DNA from: a virus
Reading direction: 5' to 3' (one strand)
Virus record (IMG/VR): IMGVR_UViG_3300043568_001227
Coordinates: 1 to 64,000 of that record
DNA: 64,000 nt
Made by a program: the position numbers and the translations under genes. The notes below the pieces were generated by a model, which saw nothing but the letters and a program-made list of their open reading frames with translations, did no database searches and was not told the DNA's origin. Below, in pieces: positions 1-9,311 of the stretch. Each line of letters begins with the position of its first letter. The first letter of the stretch is position 1.

Positions 1-611
1 ATTCTCACCTGATGTTCCATTCTCTCCCGAAGTTCCGCTTTCACCTGAAGTTCCGCTTTCACCTGAAGTACCACTTAATCCGCTAGTACCGCTCTCACCC
101 GAAGTTCCATTCTCTCCCGAAGTTCCATTCTCTCCCGAAGTTCCGCTTTCACCTGAAGTTCCACTTAATCCGCTAGTTCCGCTTTCACCTGAAGTTCCAC
201 TTAATCCGCTAGTACCGCTCTCACCTGAAGTACCGCTCTCACCTGAAGTACCGCTCTCACCTGAAGTTCCATTCTCACCTGAAGTTCCATTCTCACCTGA
301 TGTTCCATTCTCTCCCGAAGTTCCGCTTTCACCTGAAGTTCCGCTTTCACCTGAAGTACCACTTAATCCGCTAGTACCGCTCTCACCCGAAGTTCCATTC
401 TCTCCCGAAGTTCCACTTTCACCCGAAGTTCCATTCTCTCCCGAAGTTCCATTCTCACCCGAAGTTCCATTCTCACCTGAAGTTCCATTCTCGCCTGAAG
501 TTCCATTCTCGCCTGAAGTTCCATTCTCGCCTGAAGTTCCATTCTCTCCTGAAGTTCCGCTTTCACCACTTGACCCTGAGGTTCCTGAAGTTCCTGAAGT
601 ACCAGTTCCAC
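1..611 (-). repeat. Gly-X-Y coding repeat (GES/GEN-GTS type)
   Basis: Degenerate 18-base units encoding G-E-S/N-G-T-S, interspersed with GLSGTS. The array continues past the left window edge. Confidence 0.85.
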
Positions 612-834
612 CACCTGAGGTTTTTAAGACTAAATCTAAGTCGGTAATACCACTAAGATACCAATATTCAACAATATCAGTTACTCCCGTTAAAATACCC
701 ACAGTTAATCCAATATATCTATTTGCGGTAATAACACTGGTGTTAGCAAATGTTGTACTAGAATATGGCCCAAACCTACTATCTAATGGTTTTGGTGAAA
801 AAGTTGTTAAATTATCATTTATTATAATACCCAT
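1..834 (-). CDS. Collagen-like fibre protein, 3' part outside window
   Basis: Open from an ATG at 834 to the window edge (278 codons, no stop), so the C-terminus is missing. Residues 1-73 form a non-repetitive head domain starting MGIIINDNLTTF. From about residue 75 the chain becomes Gly-X-Y triplets dominated by GES/GEN, GTS and GLS. The ATG lies 4 nt after the stop of the upstream gene, so the two are probably co-transcribed. Collagen-like Gly-X-Y shafts are common in phage tail fibres; adhesion or shaft function is inferred from that and from the neighbouring fibre genes. Unlike the two giant paralogues in this window it carries acidic Glu in the X position. Confidence 0.8.
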   Translation of the reverse strand, partial: MGIIINDNLTTFSPKPLDSRFGPYSSTTFANTSVITANRYIGLTVGILTGVTDIVEYWYLSGITDLDLVLKTSGGGTGTSGTSGTSGSSGESGTSGENGTSGENGTSGENGTSGENGTSGENGTSGENGTSGENGTSGESGTSGENGTSGESGTSGLSGTSGESGTSGESGTSGENGTSGENGTSGENGTSGESGTSGESGTSGESGTSGLSGTSGESGTSGLSGTSGESGTSGENGTSGENGTSGESGTSGLSGTSGESGTSGESGTSGENGTSGEN

Positions 835-838
835 ATCT

Positions 839-2002
839 TTAAGAATTTCTTAGTTGCATTACGCCCGTTGTAGTTGTTTGATAATTAGAAATATAAATAT
901 CAAAATTTATGCTACTCCAGTAGCTGCTAGGACTTGTAACCGATTGAATTATCGGTGACCCAAATAAATTACCACTTCCACCAATACCACCACTATTCAA
1001 TGAGTCAACAAACCAAACAGTTTTGTCAGTATAATTTGAAAAGTGAGCAAACCATAGATATTCGGACGATGCGGCGAATGTGATATTAATAGTTCCTGAT
1101 GCGGAAGATAGAACTTTATTTGCCGAGTTTGCTTGTATTGCACTTGAGATACTACTTGCGTTTGGTAATGTACTTGATACCCCATAGAAAAATGGATAGA
1201 TACCTGTATACGTCACCACCGAAGTTGCAAAATTATTTGACGAGTCTTGAGGTGCGTTAGTACTTCTAACTAACGGGGTTCGAGTATCATTAACACCTTT
1301 ATTATTTTTTTTAACAACTCCCGCAAGATAATTACCATCGGCATTATAAGTTGTTGTCGTAGACTGATTACCACCTGTTGGTGCTGGTATAGTATAACTA
1401 TCGGTATATGGGGATGGACTTATTGTGAATCCCGAATTTGGATTGTTTAAATCCGTATAACCGAATTGTGCTGGTATGTCTGTTGCCGATGAACTTGATA
1501 ATGTTGTGTCAGTTAAAATCGGTGTCCCATCTCTAAAAATCCTAAGTTGATTATAAATTCCTGCATCATTTTTAACCGCAGAAACCGTTATATTTGAGGT
1601 GAGATTTGACCCAACCTCAACAGTTGAATTTGATACACCTCCTATTGATATTGTTGGTATTGTATATGTTGGGGGTTCTGTCGGGAATAGTAACTCGTCA
1701 AACAACGAAACAAAAGTTTTACCCGATAATTGAGCAACGGTGGTTCCTCCTGATAATCCACCAACGGCACTTGCCATAGAAATCGTAGGGTCTAATAAGG
1801 TATTATAAGTTGTGTATAATACACCACCATCAACACCTAACCCCGTATTTGCCGAAATACTAATATTAGAACCCGTAAATGATGAAAAATATATTGCTTC
1901 AGTCCTTCCAGAACTTATAGGGTTATAATTAACGATTGCCAACAACGAGTCTGAATAACCTGTTGATGCTAAGGGGAGTGAGGATATTGGTAAATCTGCC
2001 AT
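839..2002 (-). CDS. Putative virion structural / fibre protein
   Basis: A 387 aa protein beginning MADLPISSLP, rich in Ser, Thr and Gly, with no signal peptide or membrane segment. The N-terminal 60 residues resemble the short attachment stretch of phage tail or fibre proteins (inference). The middle (about 110-230) has alternating beta-type sequence like an Ig-like or adhesin domain. The C-terminus ends in an extended Ser/Thr-rich stretch. It is followed after 4 nt by the collagen-like gene and preceded by an ATATTTATA motif 8 nt upstream of its ATG. I do not recognise a specific family. Location among fibre genes supports a virion-surface role. Confidence 0.65.
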   Translation of the reverse strand: MADLPISSLPLASTGYSDSLLAIVNYNPISSGRTEAIYFSSFTGSNISISANTGLGVDGGVLYTTYNTLLDPTISMASAVGGLSGGTTVAQLSGKTFVSLFDELLFPTEPPTYTIPTISIGGVSNSTVEVGSNLTSNITVSAVKNDAGIYNQLRIFRDGTPILTDTTLSSSSATDIPAQFGYTDLNNPNSGFTISPSPYTDSYTIPAPTGGNQSTTTTYNADGNYLAGVVKKNNKGVNDTRTPLVRSTNAPQDSSNNFATSVVTYTGIYPFFYGVSSTLPNASSISSAIQANSANKVLSSASGTINITFAASSEYLWFAHFSNYTDKTVWFVDSLNSGGIGGSGNLFGSPIIQSVTSPSSYWSSINFDIYISNYQTTTTGVMQLRNS

Positions 2003-2010
2003 AGTTTAGT

Positions 2011-2019
2011 TATAAATAT
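2011..2019 (-). promoter_or_regulatory. ATATTTATA motif, putative late promoter
   Basis: Sense-strand ATATTTATA 8 nt upstream of the ATG at 2002. It is identical to motifs before seven other transcription-unit starts in this window. Confidence 0.5.
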
Positions 2020-2042
2020 TATACTTTAGATTATTGTGTTTA

Positions 2043-2636
2043 TTATGTAATGATTATTCTACCCCCATTTTCTTGTAAGATTAGGAATAAATCTTCTTGT
2101 GATAGGTAGTTACTCCCTGTTGTTGGTGTAGGTGTCGGAGTTGGCGTTGGTCCAGGTGGTGTAGGTGTAGGACATGTGTTATTAATACAAGGTAAACCAA
2201 TAGTAATTGTAACATCAGACCCCGCAACTGGTTGACTACCACAATAATAAACCGAAGTTCCTGAATATACCACAGTGTTTAATATAGTACCATCACACTG
2301 TGTTAAACTAATTGGGTAATTTAGATTACCATATAAATTGTTAAATCCAATACAATCACAATCACCATGTGTTGGTGATGGTGTCGGTGTTGGTGTTGGT
2401 GTCGGTGTTGGTGTGGGAGTAATACAAGATATTATTTGGAAATAATCACACGACGTACTATCGGTTACTTTTAATATTATTTGGGCTGCAGGTTGTAATA
2501 ATGTTGGTACTGTAACGGTAATTGGAGCTGAAGAAACACCTGTCGCAACTACATAGCAATAAGTTAACGTAACATCACAAATTGTAATGGTATACGGACT
2601 AACACCAGTAAACGAAAGTATTTCAATTGATTGCAT
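2043..2636 (-). CDS. Pro/Thr-linker structural protein
   Basis: A 197 aa protein. Residues 1-70 form a small beta-rich domain with spaced cysteines, starting MQSIEILSFTGVSPY, that matches the 100 aa protein at 30685-30987: both share an I-E-I...G-V-S/T...C-D-V...C...LPT...D-S...C pattern. A Thr-Pro repeat linker follows (about 72-90), then a second Cys-containing domain (about 92-150), then another TP linker and a short tail. TP linkers are flexible and are typical O-glycosylation substrates. Role unknown; fibre-associated by location. Confidence 0.65.
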   Translation of the reverse strand: MQSIEILSFTGVSPYTITICDVTLTYCYVVATGVSSAPITVTVPTLLQPAAQIILKVTDSTSCDYFQIISCITPTPTPTPTPTPTPSPTHGDCDCIGFNNLYGNLNYPISLTQCDGTILNTVVYSGTSVYYCGSQPVAGSDVTITIGLPCINNTCPTPTPPGPTPTPTPTPTTGSNYLSQEDLFLILQENGGRIIIT

Positions 2637-2639
2637 TAC

Positions 2640-2648
2640 TATAAATAT
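2640..2648 (-). promoter_or_regulatory. ATATTTATA motif, putative late promoter
   Basis: Sense-strand ATATTTATA only 3 nt upstream of the ATG at 2636. If it acts as a -10 element, the mRNA would be essentially leaderless. Confidence 0.45.
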
Positions 2649-2728
2649 ACACCTGAACGGTTTACCATAAATAGATAATTAACTAAACTTGGGGTATAAT
2701 TTTTGAGTTTTTATTTTATATTTTACTT

Positions 2729-3670
2729 ATGAAAAAAATATGTCTTGATTTATCGGAAGCAAAGGCAATCGGGGATACCCTTTGCTCAACCCCCGTACTT
2801 AGAAAACTACATCAATCATATGACTCAAAAGTTACCGTTGTAACTAATTTCCCTGAATTATTTAAAAATCATCCTTTGGTTGAAAAGGTTTACCACTCGA
2901 ATTCGGTTAATTTAGATTTCATTAAATCTAATTTTATAACTCATAATTCATTTTATGAGAATGGACAAAAAAATAACCGAGGAGTTGAGTTTAAACATAA
3001 CCGTATTGACATTAGACAATATCACGCAATTAAACTTGGTTTTATGTTAACCAAAGATGAAATGAATATTGATTATATTCCTGATGAGTATGAACCAATT
3101 AAAGGATTACCTGAGAAATATGTACTAATACACCCCGTCCAAAATTGGCCAAGCAGAACTTGGGATGCGGTTAAATGGATGGAATTAAGTAAAAAATTAA
3201 ACGACCATAATATTAGTGTAATTTCAGTTGGTAAAGACTCAAGTGAGGTTGGATTTTTTAATGTTAAAAAACCAATTTTTAATTTTGAGATTAAAAATGG
3301 CCTTAATTTAATGAATAAAACCACATTAAGTCAATCGTGGCATTTAATTAATAAATCATTGTGTTTTGTCACAATGGATTCAGGATTACTTCATTTAGCA
3401 GGAACAACTGATTCAGAAATCATTCAATTAGGAAGTTCTATCAATTACGAATTTAGAGCCCCATATCGAAATAATTCACAAGAATATAAATACCATTATG
3501 TTGGTGGTGGTTGTAGTCTGTTTTGTGGTTCAGATATAAAATACGGAGTTAAAGAATGGGGGGATATCCAAGGGGTACCACCTTTAATTAATTGTTTAGA
3601 AAATAAACCAACATTTGAGTGCCATCCCTCAGTTGAGCAAGTGTTTAATAAAATTTTAGAAATTATATGA
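2729..3670 (+). CDS. GT9 (heptosyltransferase-like) glycosyltransferase
   Basis: A 313 aa protein, first gene of the plus-strand glycosylation operon. The N-terminus (LSEAKAIGDTLCSTPVLRKL) has the GT9 Gly-Asp acceptor-side loop. The centre (about 130-170, YVLIHPVQNWPSRTWDAVKW) and the C-terminal SGLLHLAGT stretch (about residues 217-226) match the ADP-heptose:LPS heptosyltransferase fold. Near the C-terminus four cysteines occur as C-x3-C-x22-C-x8-C, ending FECHPS, like the metal-binding cluster of TibC/BAHT protein O-heptosyltransferases. A nucleotide-sugar GT-B enzyme is well supported; the acceptor (fibre protein or host glycan) is not known. The ORF ends in an ATGA overlap with the next gene. 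Confidence 0.75.
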   Translation: MKKICLDLSEAKAIGDTLCSTPVLRKLHQSYDSKVTVVTNFPELFKNHPLVEKVYHSNSVNLDFIKSNFITHNSFYENGQKNNRGVEFKHNRIDIRQYHAIKLGFMLTKDEMNIDYIPDEYEPIKGLPEKYVLIHPVQNWPSRTWDAVKWMELSKKLNDHNISVISVGKDSSEVGFFNVKKPIFNFEIKNGLNLMNKTTLSQSWHLINKSLCFVTMDSGLLHLAGTTDSEIIQLGSSINYEFRAPYRNNSQEYKYHYVGGGCSLFCGSDIKYGVKEWGDIQGVPPLINCLENKPTFECHPSVEQVFNKILEII

Positions 3671-4692
3671 AAATAGGAATATTACTTTCCGCATACAACT
3701 CCGAAGAATATATTGATGAGTGTTTACGTCCTTGGATAAACTTAAAAAATGAATTAGACATTACTATTGGTTGTAATAGTGGTATGTACCAGGAATATAT
3801 TAATTTTGGATTTAAACCAAAGAATAAAGAGACTCTAACTAAATTAATAAATTATGAATTAGACTTTTTAATCACCACAGGAATGAAATCATTGTTTGGT
3901 GAAAATGAGAGTAAGAATAATGTTTTACATGTCTTAAAGAATAATTGTGATTTAGTTTGGATTGTGGATTCTGATGAGTTTTACACCGAAGACGAAATTA
4001 GAAATATTTTAAATTTTATTCAGGAAACACCTCAATACGATTGGTATTCGGTTAACCTTAAAAATTACACATTTACAAAACAGTTATGGGTGGATGGTTT
4101 CTGTCCACCAAGAATTTTTAGAACCAATAGGAATGGAGGGATAACTCATTTTTATTTTGACAACCATATCTTATATAACGATGGTGAAACTTTTGAATCT
4201 AAACCAACAATTTCGATACCAAGAGATATTGCATGGGTTAAACATTATTCTTGGTTAAATGAGGATAGTAGGTCTAAAGAAAAAATCAGTTACCAACAAC
4301 AAAGATTTGTCGGTGGTTGTTCATTTATTTGGGACGATAAAACCAACTCTTTAAAATATTCAGAAAACTTTTACGAAAGTCGTGGTTTGGAAAAACCAAT
4401 TTTACACGAATCAATTGATATCTCCTCAAATGAATTTACAATTGATTTTATTAGAAATGAGAATAAATTTTATATTAAAAATATAACTAAACCACAATCA
4501 CTAAATTTTAGATTTTTTGATGGACAGACAGGGGACCAAATTTATGAAACATTTTTAAACATTCTACCCAAAACAACTTATTTTGTGTGGCCGTCATCAA
4601 TTATATTTCACGAAATTAATGAGTTCAAAAAATTCAGAGTTGAGGTGACATTAAACAAACAAATAATCCATAACGAATTTATACACATATAA
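3667..4692 (+). CDS. GT2-like (GT-A fold) glycosyltransferase
   Basis: A 341 aa protein. It starts MKIGILLSAYNSEEYIDECL, the usual GT-A opening, and has a D-x-D type motif in VWIVDSDEFYTEDE near residue 97 for metal and nucleotide-sugar binding. After the catalytic domain (about 1-245) the C-terminal 90 residues form a beta-rich accessory domain (LNFRFFDGQ...FRVEVTL...) that recurs in several neighbouring operon products. The start overlaps the stop of the GT9 gene (ATGA), indicating translational coupling. Donor and acceptor are unknown. Confidence 0.7.
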   Translation: MKIGILLSAYNSEEYIDECLRPWINLKNELDITIGCNSGMYQEYINFGFKPKNKETLTKLINYELDFLITTGMKSLFGENESKNNVLHVLKNNCDLVWIVDSDEFYTEDEIRNILNFIQETPQYDWYSVNLKNYTFTKQLWVDGFCPPRIFRTNRNGGITHFYFDNHILYNDGETFESKPTISIPRDIAWVKHYSWLNEDSRSKEKISYQQQRFVGGCSFIWDDKTNSLKYSENFYESRGLEKPILHESIDISSNEFTIDFIRNENKFYIKNITKPQSLNFRFFDGQTGDQIYETFLNILPKTTYFVWPSSIIFHEINEFKKFRVEVTLNKQIIHNEFIHI

Positions 4693-4693
4693 T

Positions 4694-5647
4694 ATGAATA
4701 ATATTTTTACAGTAACTAATATTGAAGAGAATGGTATAATCCATTTTGACTTTAATGGTGATGACATAAAAGAAATATACGAGGTCTCAATTATTGATAA
4801 CAATACGGGATTAACCGTACATAAATCAAACATGGGGTTACGAAAAGGAACCAATTGGTGGATATCGACTGGTGAATCTAACGCAAAAAGACTTAGAAAC
4901 ATAACCTTATCCATTATGTATGGTGACCTACAATATTCTCAGGAATTAAAACTATTTGGTCAAAATAGATTTTTAGTAATTAACTCAAAACAAGTTAAAT
5001 TATCTCACTTGGGGGATGATTTATTTCCAATTGTTACTGAGATTTTTTACGATAAAGTATATGAGAGGGATTTTGTTAGACTTAGCATCAATGATACGGT
5101 TGTTGATATTGGGGCGAATTACGGAGTATTCTCATTATACTCACAAATGTTTAACCCATCTAACGTTTATGCGGTAGAACCTCTTAAGGCTACATTTAAA
5201 AGTATGAAAAAGAATCTTTCCGAACACGGAGTAACTTGTATTAATAAGGCGGTTAGTAATGAGAATGGGTTTGAGAAATTTATGATAACCGAAGTTAATG
5301 GTAATAATTTTTCACAAAAAAACGAAAGTGGGTTTCACCCATCAACAGTGATTGGTGAAGAGATTGTTGAGACTATCACTATTAACCAATTAATTTCTGA
5401 CTACGATATCGACAGAATTGATTTTTTAAAAGTTGATTGTGAAGGTGGTGAGTTGGATTTATTCCGAACAATTGATAAAGAATATTTACAAAATAATATT
5501 GGTAAAATTGCAATGGAATACCACTCAAAAGAAATTTACGATGAAGTTTTAGATATACTAAAATCAAACAACTTTATAATTGAGGATACTTTAGGGTCTA
5601 ACGATATCGGATTAATTTACGCATATAATATTAATTTAATAAAATAA
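4694..5647 (+). CDS. FkbM-family methyltransferase with N-terminal beta domain
   Basis: A 317 aa protein. Residues 1-95 form the beta-rich accessory domain shared with neighbours (YEVSIIDNNTG...). From about residue 130 it is a class I SAM methyltransferase of the FkbM family: motif I VVDIGANYGVF (about 135), an acidic AVEPL ribose-binding turn, and the FkbM signature DFLKVDCEGGELDLF (about 243). FkbM enzymes O-methylate sugars or small molecules, so methylation of fibre or surface glycan is inferred. It is packed between glycosyltransferases with 1-nt spacing or overlap. Confidence 0.8.
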   Translation: MNNIFTVTNIEENGIIHFDFNGDDIKEIYEVSIIDNNTGLTVHKSNMGLRKGTNWWISTGESNAKRLRNITLSIMYGDLQYSQELKLFGQNRFLVINSKQVKLSHLGDDLFPIVTEIFYDKVYERDFVRLSINDTVVDIGANYGVFSLYSQMFNPSNVYAVEPLKATFKSMKKNLSEHGVTCINKAVSNENGFEKFMITEVNGNNFSQKNESGFHPSTVIGEEIVETITINQLISDYDIDRIDFLKVDCEGGELDLFRTIDKEYLQNNIGKIAMEYHSKEIYDEVLDILKSNNFIIEDTLGSNDIGLIYAYNINLIK

Positions 5648-8334
5648 TGAAAAAGAAAAAAATATTAGTTGTTTCTCCTCATTTAAGTACTGGAGGAGCG
5701 CCTCAAGTCACATTAAATAAAATACAATTAATTAACAATGAATATGAAATCAAATGTGTTGAGTACGCATTTGTTGCTTGGACGTTTGTCGTTCAAAGAA
5801 ATCAAATACAAGAATTACTTGGTGATAATTTCCATTCTTTAGGGGAAGATAAAAACGAGTTAATTAGAATTGTTAATGAGTTTAAACCTGATGTTGTTAG
5901 TATGGAAGAATTTCCTGAATTTTTCATGGATGATTCTGTCACAAAAGAATTATATAGGGAAGATAGGGAATACACAATATTTGAAACCACACATGATTCT
6001 AGTTTTTCTGTTTCACATAAAAGATGGTTCCCCGATAAATTTATATTCGTAAGTGCGTATAACGCATTTAGATATTCTATATATGATATTCCGTATGACA
6101 TTGTTGAATACCCTGTAGACTATAAAGAAAAAAATAAAAAACAAAACCAAGAATTATTAGATTTAGACCCAACATATAAACATGTTTTAAATGTTGGATT
6201 GTTCACGGCAAGAAAAAATCAATCCTATATTTTTGACATCGCACATAAATTAAAGGATTATAAAATAAAATTTCATTTTTTGGGTAATCAGGCCGAAAAC
6301 TTCCAATCATATTGGGGTCCGTTGATTAAAAATAAACCTGATAACTGCGTTGTTTGGGGAGAAAGAAAAGACGTACAATCATTTATTGAAGCGTCGGACT
6401 TATTCTTGTTTCCTTCAAAAGGTGACAGAAACAATAAAGAATTAAACCCAATCGCCTTAAAAGAGGCTTTGGAGTATAGAATCCCAATGATGATGTATAA
6501 CTTGGATGTTTATTGTGGAAAATACGATAAGTACGAAAATATAACATTTTTAACAGGAGATATTAATCATGATACATCAAAATTACTATCATTATTAAAT
6601 CCTTATAAAGAAAAATATGATAATAATGAGTTAGTTATTGTTGGTACTTATCCGAATACTAAATCACGAGAAAAATTAACTATCGAATGTATTAAGTCTG
6701 TTAAAAAATTAGGTCGAAAAGTAATGTTGGTTTCTCATTATCCAGTGTCGAACGATATTCAAAAAATGGTCGACTATTATATTTTTGATTCAAATAACCC
6801 AACAACAGAACATTCTTATTATACTAAGTTTTATAATTATAAATCAGAGTTTGATGTTGAGATTAACATTAACGGATTAAAAGATACTAACCAATCATTA
6901 CCTGTTTTAACTAATTTAATTAATGGGTTTAAATCCGCAAAAGATTTTAATTTTAATAAAGTATTTTACATAACCTACGATGTTATATTACATCATGATG
7001 ATATTGAATATGTTAATCAATCATTTAAATTGTTGGATGAAAAAGACGCATTCTTATGTACTTTACCTACGGCGTTTAATGTTGGTATTGAGACTACCGC
7101 AATGACGTTTAAAACTGATTTCTTTTTAGAAAAATTTTCACATATAATAACTAAAGAAATTTACAAATCAGAATGTAGAATAAATAATTGTCAAAACTTC
7201 TTAGAGGATTTCTTTTATAAGAAATTAATTCACGAACCAACAGTTAATGTCATTACAAATGATAGTCATACATTCTTAATTAATTCAGGTAAAGGAGTCT
7301 CATCTAATTCAGAATACTATTCTATATTACCAATTATTAATAACGAGAATAAATGGGTGTTTTATTTCTACACATATAATATTGATGACAGAACAGTTAG
7401 TGTTGAGATTAATAAAAATAACGAAACCATTTATTCTAAATCATTTAATATTCTACAAACCCGAGAATTCTTAAAAGAAATTGACTACGATGGAGTTCCA
7501 ATAGAGATTAAGTTAACCTTTTTTGAGGGTGGAGTTCAATATAAATCAGAATCTTACATATTAAATAATGAAACAATAATTAGTTACAAAAATAATGGAT
7601 GGTTTAAGTATAAACGATTACCTAAAATTAAATTAGTTCATTTACAAACAACAAATAACGATGAGAGAGAAATCTTATCAAGAGAGTCGTTACAACAAGT
7701 ATCAAAATACGGTATTGAATATGTTTTACATACAAATGAACTATACAAATCTATACCTCCATCACATAATTGTGTTAGACCACAATGTGTGTCTATGGAA
7801 CTTTTTGATGAAGAGACAACAAACCGACTAGGTACTGCACTAACACCAGCACATTACGGATGTTTTGAATCATTTAAAAATGGTATTATATCTGAATTCG
7901 ATAAAGATTTGGATTTCTTAATTGTTTGTGAGGGAGACTGTTTAATTGAGGTCCCTATTGAGGAATTCATTGATAAAGTTAAACAAGTGTGTGATACCGT
8001 TATCGAATCGGACATACAATATTTTTCATTTGGGGACACTAAAACATTAGACTTCGCTTGGCATCAATCAAATGTGATTAAAGAAATCCCGAACCAAGAC
8101 TTGTTGTTTATTACTGATAAAATTATTGGGTTACAATGTATTATGTTCCCAAGAAAAACTAGAGAATTCTTATACGAACAATTACGTAATCATAAGTGGG
8201 ATTGTGCTGACTCATATTTCAACCTTATTTTTATCGAACATGGGTTAAATATGGGTATTCTAAAAAACAGAATTACAACTCAAGCTGATGGAGTGTCATT
8301 AATCGATAAGGAATTTAAAACATTTATTAAGTAA
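5647..8334 (+). CDS. Multidomain glycosyltransferase (GT4 + GT-A-like + GT25-like)
   Basis: An 895 aa protein with three recognisable parts. Residues 1-325 are GT4-like: KILVVSPHLSTGGAPQVTL at the N-terminus and a C-terminal E-rich donor site near LNPIALKEALEYRIP. Residues 328-655 repeat the domain found alone in the genes at 8334 and 9976 (VGTYPNT...MLVSHYPV...FYITYDVIL) and end in the beta accessory domain. Residues 656-895 resemble GT25 LPS-type transferases (TPAHYGCFESFKNGI, then an acidic FLIVCEGDCLIE in place of the usual E-D-D). Such a fusion suggests sequential addition of several sugars by one polypeptide. Each catalytic assignment is by motif only. Confidence 0.65.
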   Translation: MKKKKILVVSPHLSTGGAPQVTLNKIQLINNEYEIKCVEYAFVAWTFVVQRNQIQELLGDNFHSLGEDKNELIRIVNEFKPDVVSMEEFPEFFMDDSVTKELYREDREYTIFETTHDSSFSVSHKRWFPDKFIFVSAYNAFRYSIYDIPYDIVEYPVDYKEKNKKQNQELLDLDPTYKHVLNVGLFTARKNQSYIFDIAHKLKDYKIKFHFLGNQAENFQSYWGPLIKNKPDNCVVWGERKDVQSFIEASDLFLFPSKGDRNNKELNPIALKEALEYRIPMMMYNLDVYCGKYDKYENITFLTGDINHDTSKLLSLLNPYKEKYDNNELVIVGTYPNTKSREKLTIECIKSVKKLGRKVMLVSHYPVSNDIQKMVDYYIFDSNNPTTEHSYYTKFYNYKSEFDVEININGLKDTNQSLPVLTNLINGFKSAKDFNFNKVFYITYDVILHHDDIEYVNQSFKLLDEKDAFLCTLPTAFNVGIETTAMTFKTDFFLEKFSHIITKEIYKSECRINNCQNFLEDFFYKKLIHEPTVNVITNDSHTFLINSGKGVSSNSEYYSILPIINNENKWVFYFYTYNIDDRTVSVEINKNNETIYSKSFNILQTREFLKEIDYDGVPIEIKLTFFEGGVQYKSESYILNNETIISYKNNGWFKYKRLPKIKLVHLQTTNNDEREILSRESLQQVSKYGIEYVLHTNELYKSIPPSHNCVRPQCVSMELFDEETTNRLGTALTPAHYGCFESFKNGIISEFDKDLDFLIVCEGDCLIEVPIEEFIDKVKQVCDTVIESDIQYFSFGDTKTLDFAWHQSNVIKEIPNQDLLFITDKIIGLQCIMFPRKTREFLYEQLRNHKWDCADSYFNLIFIEHGLNMGILKNRITTQADGVSLIDKEFKTFIK

Positions 8335-9311
8335 TGAAAAAATTAATAGTTATCGGAGCATACCCGAATACACCAAAAAAAGAACAAGTTCTAATTAATG
8401 AAATAAACTCATTAAAAAATAGTGGTTTTGATTTTATGTTAGTTAGTCATTACCCTGTATCAATTGAATTACAATCAATGGTTGAGTATTATATTTACGA
8501 TAAAAACCAAACTTTAACACCATTAGATAAATCACCGTATTATTGGTTTAAAACCGACTCTTTTTTCTTAAGGGTTAATAACTCAAGACATTCGTTACCG
8601 ATTTGTCAAAATATGTTTAACGCATTTAAATTTGCCGATATAAAAAAATACGATTTTGTTTATTTTATTGAGAATGATAATTTATTCTCGGAAAATGATG
8701 TTACAAAATTAAATCAATTGGTTGATACTATGGTTGAGGAAAGAAAGAAATGTATTTTCTTTAAACCTGAGGGGTATAGAGATAGTGGGTCTTATGTTTA
8801 TGAGACACAACTATTCGGGATTACACCTTCCTACTTTAATGAAATTTTAAAATTACCTGTCACAGAAAATGAGTGGTACGAACACTTAATGCCGTTAACA
8901 TTAGAGTTGGCGTTTTTCCAAAAATTACAACATTATGAGCATGAGTTTTTAATAATCAACGAACACTCAAGTGAGTATTTTAATGAAAGTGATATTAATT
9001 TATTTAGGGTTGAGAATTTTATGATTGAGGTATTACATAACGTTAAAGACCCATCAACACCAATATTATATTGTCACAGTGGTGTCAGAAATTCATATGA
9101 ATATCGAGTCGTTGTTAAAATGAATAATAAAGTCATTACAGATAAAATTGTTTATCCTACACATTGGTTTTATATACCACTATCTTTAAGAGACGATAAA
9201 TTAATAATTGAGGTGTACGAAAATGATACAATAGAATATGTGAAAACATTAGTATTAAATGAGGATAGTTTAGAACAAATAAAAGAAAAAGGATTAATTG
9301 AATTTAATTAA
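8334..9311 (+). CDS. Glycosyltransferase-like protein (GT-A-like), paralogue of neighbours
   Basis: A 325 aa protein. The N-terminus (LIVIGAYPNTPKKEQVLI, MLVSHYPVSIELQSMVEYY) is clearly related to residues 328-430 of the preceding 895 aa protein and more distantly to the gene at 9976. A possible D-x-D-like site is VYFIENDNLFSENDV near residue 110. The last 90 residues are the beta-rich accessory domain (YRVVVKMNNKV...). It overlaps the previous stop by one base, so the pair probably arose by domain duplication. Enzymatic activity is inferred from fold resemblance and operon context. Confidence 0.55.
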   Translation: MKKLIVIGAYPNTPKKEQVLINEINSLKNSGFDFMLVSHYPVSIELQSMVEYYIYDKNQTLTPLDKSPYYWFKTDSFFLRVNNSRHSLPICQNMFNAFKFADIKKYDFVYFIENDNLFSENDVTKLNQLVDTMVEERKKCIFFKPEGYRDSGSYVYETQLFGITPSYFNEILKLPVTENEWYEHLMPLTLELAFFQKLQHYEHEFLIINEHSSEYFNESDINLFRVENFMIEVLHNVKDPSTPILYCHSGVRNSYEYRVVVKMNNKVITDKIVYPTHWFYIPLSLRDDKLIIEVYENDTIEYVKTLVLNEDSLEQIKEKGLIEFN

